A program made the translations under genes and the position numbers. From NCBI RefSeq assembly GCF_023159225.1, contig NC_063177.1:13974673-14038672 (forward strand): a DNA stretch of 64,000 bases, given 5' to 3'. Positions 56,801-64,000 of this stretch are shown here, piece by piece. Source of the stretch: Perognathus longimembris pacificus (lineage: Eukaryota > Chordata > Mammalia > Rodentia > Heteromyidae). Numbering within the stretch: position 1 is the first letter of the stretch; each line of letters begins with the position of its first letter. Under the pieces are notes generated by a model, which was not told the DNA's origin, searched no databases, and saw only the letters and a program-made list of their open reading frames with translations.

Positions 56801-58052
56801 TCTGAAACAGCTTTCCCTGTCTTTGTGTGCATGCATGTGTGTGCATATGCGTGTGCGTGTGTGTGTGCACGTCTTGGTGTTTGAACTCAGGGCCTAGACA
56901 CTGTCCCTAAGCTCTTTTTGCTCAAAGCTAGTACTTTACCACTTGAGCCACAGCTCCACATCTGGCTTTTTTGGGTGCTTCATTAGAGGTAAGAGTCTCA
57001 CAGACTTTCATGCTTAGGCTGTCTTTGAACAGAGATTCTCAGATCTCAGTCTCCTGAGTAGTTAGGATTACAGGCGTGAGCCATAAGCACCCAGCCTATT
57101 CCCTGTCTTTTGTTCAAAGTACAGACTCCTCTTCCCCAGTTCCTCTGGACACCAAGACCAAGATCAGGGATCTATAGTAGCTCTTCACAAGAGGGGGTCA
57201 TTGCAGAAAGGATATAGGCCTTGGACATTTTCAACAAAAATTCCTACCAAGTCGATGATGTTCCGTTCAAACATATTTATAGTTTCCTGGAAATTATAAA
57301 GAACACAAATATTATGTGCATCTAGATTCTTCAATGCATTTTAGACAATGGGACTTTTCATTTTCCCTCCCTGGGTGCTGAGCTGCAGGCTCCTTGCATT
57401 GCCTCAATATGGGGGAGTGTGCAGGGCACCCATAGGAGCCTGTTAACTGTCTGTAGACCAAGCAAATTAGACATTTTTTCATGGGTGTAAATGCCACTGT
57501 AGTGAGAAAAAAATGGGGTCAAGTGAGAAGCATGACTGTCCCTCAGCCCTTTGGACACAAGTAGGACTATGCATGGTTCTGGGAAGTGATTAGGTGCTGA
57601 ATAGTGACACGTTCCCCCTCCCCACCCCAGTCATACTTGCAAAGGTTTGGAGCACCCTCCCCTGGTGCTGCACACTACTTCTGCAGGGCTGGAATGCTCC
57701 CCGCAGGGAGCAAGTGGCTGCCTTGCATGCAGTGTGATGGTGAAATCTAGCTCATGTCAGAGGTGTCACTTTGATGTGTGAGGAATTGATTAGGCGCTAT
57801 CTCTTGGCCCAGCCACAGCAGCATCTGATGAGGTTCAATTCATCACACCACTTCTGACTCCCAGCCTCCACTGCCTGTGAACACACACGTCACCCTGGCT
57901 GCTAATGCATTTTAGACAGCCACACTTTTCATTTGCCCTCCTCAGCACTGAGCACTGAGCAGCTAGCTCCTCACATCACTGGGGAAACAGCAACCTCAGG
58001 ATGTGTTGGGGGTGGGGGGAGCTTTGTTTGGTCCTTGGGTCTAATCAAAAAC

Positions 58053-58108
<56 letters not shown>

Positions 58109-58581
58109 TTCTCTCTCTCTCTCTGTTGGGGCTCTGGGCTCTTCCAGGATGGAAAGAACATTCCAGAATGAATTCATCTCCCATTCACACTAGAATTGCT
58201 TCCCCGTCTAAATGGCTAAATGGTTAGTAATTATTAAAATCTGGTGCTGGAGATGTTGCTCTGTGTTAGGGTGCCCGTCTGGCATACTGGAGGCTCTGGA
58301 TTCCATCTCCCTAGCAGCACCCCCCCAGACAAAGGTAAACCTAGGGTCATCCTGGATGTTTTAACACAGGGGCTTGTGGAGGCAGTACCTGCAGGTGTCT
58401 CTACAGTTCTGTCACTAGAGTCTTGTACCTGAGCTTCGCTAAGTCTTACCTCCAGCTGCTCCACCAGCTGCATCTCCAGCGTCATGAGCACATTGAACAG
58501 CTCATTGATGTCCTCACTGCACTCCACTATCTTCTTCTCAATGTTGGGCAGGTCATTCTCTTCTCGGATGGCAATTAAACT
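47779..58581 (-). CDS. DRC3: DRC3 (LRRC48), nexin-dynein regulatory complex subunit, partial: last five recognised exons
   Basis: Exons on the minus strand: 58581-58450, 57286-57248, 55088-54960 (or from 55073), 48384-48253 and 47892-47779. Together they encode about 181 residues of the C-terminal third, ending GDIID and TAG. The segment is charged, heptad-like coiled coil (NIEKKIVECSEDINELFNVL, EIMRNRKRVKEINQYIDHMQ). DRC3 is a subunit of the nexin link between outer doublets of motile cilia and flagella. Its N-terminal leucine-rich repeats should lie beyond base 64000. All exons except the 39-bp one have clear in-frame splice sites. That exon seems to have lost about nine codons at its 3' end relative to the human protein I remember. 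It is convergent with ATPAF2. Confidence 0.93.
48253..48384 (-). CDS. DRC3: DRC3 exon encoding LFVDKDTIVNAVGASHD...LVDK
   Basis: A 132-bp, phase 0 exon. Acceptor ttaccag, donor gtgagt. The sequence is nearly identical to the mammalian DRC3 I remember. Confidence 0.94.
48964..49182 (-). mobile_element. 7SL-Geo composite SINE
   Basis: Complete, followed by an older copy. Confidence 0.8.
49200..49428 (-). mobile_element. 7SL-Geo composite SINE, old
   Basis: Diverged but both halves are visible. Confidence 0.7.
49434..49668 (-). mobile_element. Two old B1/7SL-like monomers
   Basis: Two decayed reverse copies, ending near 49550 and 49668 (GATTACAGGCTTGAGTCAC). Confidence 0.5.
50762..50892 (-). 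mobile_element. B1/7SL-like monomer
   Basis: Reverse monomer with ATTGCCCAGGATGGACCTGA and GAGTAGCTAGGACTACAGG. Confidence 0.7.
50925..51366 (+). mobile_element. 7SL-Geo SINE split by an IDL-Geo SINE
   Basis: Segments 50925-51024 (B1-like half) and 51236-51366 (linker and Geo half) flank the nested element. Confidence 0.82.
51025..51235 (-). mobile_element. IDL-Geo SINE nested in a 7SL-Geo SINE
   Basis: Splits the host SINE in its linker. Host bases TCCAYGAGACTTTT are duplicated at 51014 and 51236. Confidence 0.9.
52160..52262 (+). mobile_element. MIR relic
   Basis: GGGTTCCAGTCTCTGCTGTA through TATGCCTCAGTTTCCTGATA. Confidence 0.6.
52610..52765 (+). mobile_element. MIR relic
   Basis: Weak match: TTCTTATCTGTAACCTGGGG following GAGCCCCGTTTTTAC. 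Confidence 0.45.
54267..54478 (+). mobile_element. 7SL-Geo composite SINE
   Basis: 5' half shortened by an internal deletion; long A tail. Confidence 0.77.
54960..55088 (-). CDS. DRC3: DRC3 exon encoding MAQCRDLENHHHEKLLE...DSVRA
   Basis: Donor gtgagc after GCA. Two in-frame acceptors are possible: aaccag before TGCACAATG (exon begins 55088, adding CTMAQ) or gctcag before TGTCGG (begins 55073). The longer form keeps MAQ, which I remember in the human protein. Confidence 0.85.
55467..55680 (+). mobile_element. 7SL-Geo composite SINE
   Basis: Complete apart from a small deletion in the B1-like half. Confidence 0.78.
56401..56602 (+). mobile_element. IDL-Geo SINE
   Basis: Full dimer flanked by AAGTGTAG. 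Confidence 0.87.
56870..57097 (-). mobile_element. 7SL-Geo composite SINE
   Basis: Complete, preceded on the left by a GT-rich tract (56828-56868). Confidence 0.78.
57248..57286 (-). CDS. DRC3: DRC3 39-bp exon encoding ETINMFERNIIDL
   Basis: Acceptor tttccag before GAA; proposed donor gtagga after TTG, phase 0. The reading frame stays open and protein-like past this donor (VGIFVENVQ, 57247-57221). No GT follows there that would splice in frame, so the exact right boundary of the transcript is uncertain. Confidence 0.75.
57287..58449 (-). other. DRC3: DRC3 intron right of the 39-bp exon
   Basis: Unique sequence with a long CT/GA microsatellite at 58052-58124. No SINE recognised. Confidence 0.7.
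58052..58124 (+). repeat. CT microsatellite
   Basis: About 73 bp of CT with two TTT/CA interruptions, a polypurine-polypyrimidine tract in a DRC3 intron. Confidence 0.95.
58450..58581 (-). CDS. DRC3: DRC3 exon encoding SLIAIREENDLP...LVEQLE
   Basis: A 132-bp, phase 0 exon. Acceptor ttttag, donor gtaaga. It is the most 5' DRC3 exon I can recognise in the window. Confidence 0.92.
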
Positions 58582-58659
58582 CTAAAAACCAAAGCCTGTG
58601 CTTTAGGAGTCAATAATTTAAGCACAGTTAATGGTAAGTGGCAATTGGGTTTTATGGGA

Positions 58660-58746
58660 AAAAACTTGGACTCTGGGGTGGAATTGCCCAAGTTCAAATC
58701 TCAGCCCTGACATTGTTCAGCTCTAGAGGCTTGGAGAAGCTACCTG
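58660..58746 (+). mobile_element. MIR relic
   Basis: TTGGACTCTGGGGTGGAAT then CAAGTTCAAATCTCAGCCCT. Confidence 0.58.
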
Positions 58747-58755
58747 TTGTGGATT

Positions 58756-58800
58756 GGTGATTTAGCTCAGTGGTACAGCACTTGCCTAGCATGTCAGAAG
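58756..58800 (+). mobile_element. ID-like SINE relic
   Basis: GATTTAGCTCAGTGGTACAG and GCACTTGCCTAGCATG only. Confidence 0.5.
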
Positions 58801-59027
58801 GCAGTTTTAGAGGCTAGAAGTACAAAACCCATTGGCCCCATTTGGTGGGCTTCACCTGAAAACCTTTTGGTTGCATCACATGGTAGGTGGCTTTATGTAG
58901 CAGGAACACGTACAAGTATCTAGGGACATGGGCAGGAGGCATCATGTGGCAAGGAAAAAGGCAAGAGAAAAGGAGTTCAGAAAGCTTGAATCTTATATAT
59001 CTACCTTATTTATGTATTTATTTATTT

Positions 59028-59264
59028 TCGTCAGTCGTAGTGCTTGAACTCAGAGCCTGGGTGCTATCCCTGAGCTCTTTTGCTCAAGGATAGCTCTTTA
59101 CCACTTTGAGCCACAGCACCACTTCCAGTTTTCTGTGGCTAGTTGGAGATAAGAGTGTCACAGACTTTTCCTGCCCAGGCTGGCTTTGAACTGTGAGCCT
59201 CAGATCCTCAGATCTCAACCTCTGAGTAGCTAGGAATATGGGCGTGAGCCACCAGCACCCGGCT
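59028..59264 (-). mobile_element. 7SL-Geo composite SINE
   Basis: Complete, with a short duplication TCAGATCC in the B1-like half. Confidence 0.78.
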
Positions 59265-59379
59265 CTAATATATATTTTTTTCTTTTTGGAAGTAGTGGTA
59301 TTTGGACTGAGAGCCTCATGCCTACTAGACAGGTACTCTACCACTCGAGCCACTTGGCCAGCTTCTTTTGTATTGGTTA

Positions 59380-59700
59380 TTTTCAAGATAAGATCTTGCT
59401 TTATGTCTAAGCCTGCCTGGATTGTGATCCTCCTCCTCCTCCTCTTCCTCCTCCTTTTCTATTTCTCTTTCTCCCCTTCCTCCCCTCCCCCTTCATTGCT
59501 GGGATGAGAGGTATATCACTGAAGTCAGCCATTGTGCTCCCCATAGTTTGAGATGACAGGTGTACACCACTGCACCCAGCTATAGATTGAAATGGAGTCT
59601 TGCCAATTTGTATGCCTAGGCCGGCTCCAAATAGTGATCCCCTATTTCTGACTCCCAAGCAGCTAGGATAATAGGCTTGAGCCCTCACCTCCCAACATTC
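59380..59700 (-). mobile_element. Decayed B1/7SL-like copies
   Basis: Two or three reverse copies interrupted by a CCT-rich tract; family assignment weak. Confidence 0.45.
59427..59492 (+). repeat. CCT-rich polypyrimidine tract
   Basis: About 65 pyrimidine-rich bases, starting with TCC repeats. Confidence 0.85.
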
Positions 59701-60164
59701 CCACATTGGGGACTAAATCTTGACATGTTTAGGCAGAGGCAAACTATATCCCAACCATAGCAGAAAGACAGTACCTGTCTTTGAATGAACTGAGTGAATC
59801 TATACAGAGCCCCAAGAAACAAGTGGAAGCCAGTGGTAAGCAGGTACTATTTAGAGTGAAGTAGTACTCATGGGCTGGAGGGCCAGGTGGTTCTGAACAC
59901 CAGCTGGGCATCAGCAAAAGCCTGGGAACAAGATCAGTCCTGATGCAACATTAGCTTGTTTCTTTGTTGATACTTGGTATTAGTCATGGGGCAGGATGGA
60001 GTAACCATGAGTCAGTAGGAAAAAGGATACCTATAATGACTTCCCATCTAGATAGAAACCAAACTCAGTCCCTACCTAAAAGCTTACATGACTACAAGTT
60101 CTGGATAGAGTGAAGATTCAACTATGAAAAGTAAAACCTTAATTATGTTAGAAGAAAGTAATAG

Positions 60165-60512
60165 GGAATTTGTTTTCTTGGCATCACAAGGGCTTGAACT
60201 CAAGGGTTTGCAGTTACTAATACTCTATACACTTACTAGGCAGTATCTTGAGCCAATACCCAAGCCCTTTTTTTCTGTTGTCATTTTTCAAATAGGGTCT
60301 CCCTTATTCCCTTTGGACTGTGATCCTCCTATTTATGCTTTCCAGAGAGCTGGGATGATAGGTACTACTACATCTAGCTTTTTATTGGTTGAGATGGGGG
60401 AGGGGGCCTTGCAAACTTTTGCCTAGGCTGGCTGTGAACTGCAGTCTTCCAGATCTCAGCCTCCTAAGGATTACAAGCATAAGCATAAGACACTATGCCC
60501 AGTCAACATGGG
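60165..60512 (-). mobile_element. Decayed B1/7SL-like copies
   Basis: Two reverse copies; the second shows CTAGGCTGGCTGTGAACTGC. Confidence 0.5.
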
Positions 60513-60524
60513 GCTTTTTTTTTT

Positions 60525-60755
60525 TTCTGGGACCAGGGTTTGAACTCAGGACCTCATACTTGATCTGTTTGCTTGCTTAGCTTGTTCAGCTAGCACTCAA
60601 TCACTTAAATCATGCCTCCAAGCCTGGCTTTTCACTGGTTATTTTAGGGATAGAGTCTTATAAACTCTTCTGCTCAGGCTAGCTCTGAACCCTGATCCCC
60701 CAGATCTCAGCCACTTCGGTAGCTAAGATTATAGGTATGAACCACTGGTGCCTTG
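60525..60755 (-). mobile_element. 7SL-Geo-type SINE, diverged
   Basis: B1-like half clear; the left half is decayed. Confidence 0.6.
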
Positions 60756-61452
60756 CTATGAGGACTAATAGGGTGGGTAGGAGGGAAGCATGACAGAGCT
60801 ATAGGAAGGGACGTGGGTAGGGAGGTAGGTAGAGACCTCAGAATCCATAGGGTCTTTGGAATTTCCAGGACAGTGGCCTCAACTTAGGATGTACTTCCCA
60901 ATGTCAAGTCAGGCCAGGTGGCGAGTGAATCTGGGTACAGTTGTTTCCAGGCCCTGTGGATTGTCTGTACTGGCTGGGTGAGAGTCACTGCTCAGGCTAC
61001 AGAGGAGCTGGCTTGTTCTGAGGAACAAAGCCCAGCTCCTGGGAGTGGGTGGCCTGGTTCAGTCATGCTTCCCCTGGCCAAGTCCTACTTTTCTTCCAAA
61101 TGGACTCAGTACCATGAGGGAACATGGGCCTCAGGAGGAGCCACAGGCTGACCTCCAGCCATCCCAATTCAGAAGCTACAAGGAGCCAAAGAAGAAACAC
61201 CAGGAAGTGGCTGGACAGGAACAGAGAACTGGAGGGTGGCCTGTCCAGTCCACAGAGAACAACTCTGATGACAGCTGCCTCAGGAGAAGAAGCTGGCAGC
61301 CACATTTCCCCATGAAATCTTCCTGTTTCCACTGTCAGCAGGATGCTCAAGACGTTTTTAAACCCTCTGCAGGCCAAACCAAACACAGATGGGAGCCAAA
61401 TGTATCCCTCTGCTGGTGTTTTTTTTTTTTTAATATAGTTTTTTTTTCTTCT

Positions 61453-61654
61453 GCATTTTTTTTTGCCAGTCCTGGGGCTTGAACTCAGTGCCTGGGCACT
61501 GTCCCTATGCTTCTTTTGCTCAAGTCTAGTACTTTACCACTTGAGCCATGATACTACTTCCAGCCTTTTCTGTTTATGTGATACTAAGGAATTGAACGCA
61601 GGGCTTCATGCATGCTAGACAAGCACTCCACCACTAAGCCACATTCCCAGTCCT
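61453..61654 (-). mobile_element. IDL-Geo SINE
   Basis: Full but older dimer ending ATTCCCAGTCC on the right. Confidence 0.82.
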
Positions 61655-62007
61655 CTGCTAAAAGTTACTGCTGCTCCAATGGAGTAACATCCCTCTTCAC
61701 AGTAAGGAAGGTCTCAAGAATCAACTCACACAGGACATGAAGGCCCTTAGTGAGGCTCCCAAGGCAAGGACAAGGCTGTGGGAGTGGGGAGGACTAGGAA
61801 GTCTGGGGTTGGATGTCAACCCTGTTATATCTAACTGGCATTATTGGGAGAGAGTTCTCTGCTTGAAACTGAGTGACTTTATGGGTTCCTTGAAGTCTCA
61901 CCTTGCAAGTAAACAAGTGCCTATGGCTAGCTTTGGGGAAAAAGAAGTTCAGTGGTACTCCTTAGAGGCTTACAATGATCTACTATGTACATTAGGTTAA
62001 TAGCCTG

Positions 62008-62235
62008 TCTTGCCAGATGCTTACAGCTGTAATCCTAGCTATACAGGAGGCTGAGATCTGAGGATCACAGTTTGAAGCCAGCCTAGGCAGGAAATCCTGT
62101 GAGACTCTTATATCCAATTAACCACTAAAAAGCTGGAAGTTGAGCTGTGGTTCAAGTGGTAGAGCACCAATCATGAGTAGAAAAAGCTTAGGGACAGTGA
62201 CCAGGCCCTGAGCTCAAGTCATAGTATGGGCACAC
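62008..62235 (+). mobile_element. 7SL-Geo composite SINE
   Basis: Complete, tail replaced by a CACACA tract. Confidence 0.78.
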
Positions 62236-62249
62236 ACAAAAATATTCTG

Positions 62250-62347
62250 GGCATGGTGGTGCATGTCTGGCGACTGGAAAGGCTGAGGCAGGAGGAGTAT
62301 TTGAGTGTAGGACTTTGAGACTAACTGGAGCAACACAGGCAGGATAG
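62250..62347 (+). mobile_element. B1/7SL-like monomer
   Basis: CTGGGCATGGTGGTGCATG followed by GGCTGAGGCAGGAGGAG, without a Geo half. Confidence 0.62.
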
Positions 62348-63041
62348 GTCAGAGAACATGAGGCATGGGAGACAGTAGCCAAGAATTCAGAGATAAACAC
62401 TGTATTCATGAATATAAAAACATAGACATTGTTTTCTTTGCTTAAAGCTTCACACTCCCTCATTGAGCTGCAACATATTAAAAACGAGGGGCAAGGGCAG
62501 AGGGAGTAGCTTTCTCCTTTTGCCTTTGCCTGCTTGCCCATAAAATTAGTATACTCTGAGAATTAAGCAAAAATGTTTTGAAGAACAGCACTTTTCCTGG
62601 AGGGGGACACTTGGTAATATGATTCCTTTGATCAAAGTGTTTGTAATATTTCTCTCAAGGTTGAACATTTGTCTTGAAGAGAGCATCTGGCAGTATTCAT
62701 TCTTTATTTAAAGGTATGCTCAGCCACCTATGTCATTAATGACCCCAAATGAATAAAGAGACCAACTTTTAAATCTCTGGGCCCATGTGACATGATTCAA
62801 TGTACCAGGTGTCCAGAACAAAGGGGAGCACTCATCCCAAAGGGAATCTGAGCCAATCTCCCAGCCTACTTTAAAACCCTTGATGTTAGAGCACTCCACG
62901 CACCATGGGCCCTCACCCATGTCTGCGGTGAGTACTATCTCTCCATCTTCCCTTTGATTTGATTTGCTAATAAATTTTCTTGGTGTCCTTCTCAATGTGC
63001 CCTAAAATTCTTTTTTGCCACAGTGCCATGAACTTGCCGAA

Positions 63042-63284
63042 TGCTGGTGGTTCACACTTGTAATCCTAGCTACTTGGGAAGCTGAGATCTGAGGATCATG
63101 GTTTGAAGCTAGCTCAGGCAGGAAAGTCCATCAGACTTATCTCCAACTAACTACCAAAAAGCCAGAAGTGAATCTGTGACTCAAAGTGGTAGAACACTAG
63201 CCTCGAGCCCAAAAGAAGGAAAGAAAGAAAAAGAAACACCCTCAGGGACAGTGCCCAGGCCCAGAGTTCCAGCCCCAGGACAGC
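63042..63284 (+). mobile_element. 7SL-Geo SINE with GAAA insertion
   Basis: Complete, with a GAAA-rich expansion (63213-63238) inside the Geo half. Confidence 0.77.
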
Positions 63285-64000
63285 ACAGTACTCAAGGACC
63301 ACGGAAGGCCTCTACCCTTTTGGAGATCTCCCTACAGCCTCATCAATTCCATTAGCAATCCTGTCTCAAATAGTAAGGACAATGCTAACTGAAAGAAACA
63401 AAAAGTACAGACTGGTCCTTTTCCAATGGCCCCTGGTTATGCTGAGTCCTGAATATTGAGAGTCTTCTCCTCTGCCAGGTCAGACATCCTTCCTCCAACA
63501 TACCTGCCTGACTCTGATCTATAAGCCTCACCTTCCCTAGACTCTCTAAGCTCCCTGGCTTCCCTCCATGATATCACAGACCACCGTGCTCACTCAGGTG
63601 GAGAGAGCTTGGTCCTTAAACTGAGTACTTCTCCAGGTAGGAGCTCCTTAAGGACAGCAGTGATGTGCAACAACACCCCAGAAACCCAGGGCCAAGCACA
63701 AAGCAGGGCTCCGAAAATACCTCCTAAATGAATGCATGAGCAGAAGGAAAGAATTGTCATGGTCCTCATCATAGTAGTGGCATAAATAATACCATTACTA
63801 ATATCAATGATGATGAGATGGTGGGGGATGGGAATAGCCTTGAATTTCAAGGGCATCTTTGTAGAGACCTGCAAGCCCCATGTTGGCTCACCCCATCAAG
63901 CAACGGGGTGCTGTGGTTGATGGTATTGGTATGAACTCAACCATGGATCGATCACTCAATGAAGATGTGATCCCTGGGAAAATGGGACAGTGAGCCCAGG

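Larger units (their letters stand above)
55089..57247 (-). other. DRC3: DRC3 intron between the 39-bp and MAQCRD exons
   Basis: Holds two 7SL-Geo SINEs and one IDL-Geo SINE. The right end contains the orphaned VGIFVENVQ codons at 57247-57221. Confidence 0.65.
58582..64000 (-). other. DRC3: DRC3 intron sequence to the window edge
   Basis: I looked for the next upstream exon (expected to encode FEYGLKQQEKRKTELDTF-like sequence) and did not find it. Contains SINEs, a MIR, a CCT-rich tract and unique stretches (59710-60120, 60800-61430, 62350-63030, 63290-64000). Confidence 0.6.

Noticed and set aside
58082..58124. Regular repeats as a CRISPR array
   Set aside because: Simple CT microsatellite in a vertebrate intron; there are no spacers.
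61045..61482. Overlapping open frames on both strands as a gene
   Set aside because: No splice signals, family resemblance or DRC3-like sequence; the end runs into a SINE.
58582..64000. A further upstream DRC3 exon
   Set aside because: I looked for the expected coiled-coil coding sequence on the minus strand and found none with splice sites; it is probably beyond the window.

Overview
The window is a piece of a rodent nuclear genome, most likely from the superfamily Geomyoidea (kangaroo rats, pocket mice, pocket gophers). The main evidence is about twenty dimeric SINEs with an ID-like, tRNA-Ala-derived left half joined to a Geo right half. As I recall the literature, this IDL-Geo family is restricted to Geomyoidea. 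Genus and species cannot be decided from the sequence. No bacterial, plasmid or CRISPR content was seen.

Three protein-coding genes are present, in the arrangement I know from human chromosome 17p11.2. (1) GID4, minus strand, is complete in coding sequence: six coding exons from 23338 down to 4276, 217 codons, encoding the substrate receptor of the CTLH/GID ubiquitin ligase. (2) ATPAF2, plus strand, is complete: eight exons from 23969 to 41409, 289 codons, encoding the mitochondrial F1-ATPase assembly factor ATP12. (3) DRC3 (LRRC48), minus strand, is partial: the last five exons I can recognise, 58581 down to 47779, encode the C-terminal coiled-coil part of a nexin-dynein regulatory complex subunit of motile cilia. 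The rest of DRC3 lies to the right of the window. All splice sites given were placed by hand from reading frame, GT/AG dinucleotides and remembered orthologue sequence. The exon sums match the 217- and 289-residue lengths I remember for mouse GID4 and human ATPAF2.

Layout: 1-4275 holds the probable GID4 3' UTR and downstream sequence; 4276-23338 is GID4; 23339-23968 is a GC-rich, TATA-less divergent promoter shared by GID4 and ATPAF2, with NRF1, CCAAT, ZNF143, Sp1, YY1 and ETS-type motifs; 23969-41409 is ATPAF2, followed by its poly(A) signal at 41760; about 41790-47620 is intergenic between convergent genes and is mostly a 5'-truncated L1; 47625-58581 is DRC3; and 58582-64000 is DRC3 intron as far as I can see. 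Introns and intergenic DNA are packed with IDL-Geo SINEs, a second composite SINE with a 7SL/B1-like left half and the same Geo right half, solitary ID-like and B1-like monomers, older L1, MIR, MER5A-like and MaLR-like remnants, and microsatellites.

The three genes have no common pathway: protein degradation, ATP synthase assembly and ciliary motility. Their relation is positional (one divergent pair, one convergent pair). I found no new gene system. The observations most worth checking are an inverted duplication on both sides of the shared promoter with a SINE fused to one copy, a roughly 98-bp direct repeat flanking the intergenic L1, an apparent loss of the usual splice donor of a small DRC3 exon, and frame disruption of the human N-terminal extension of GID4.
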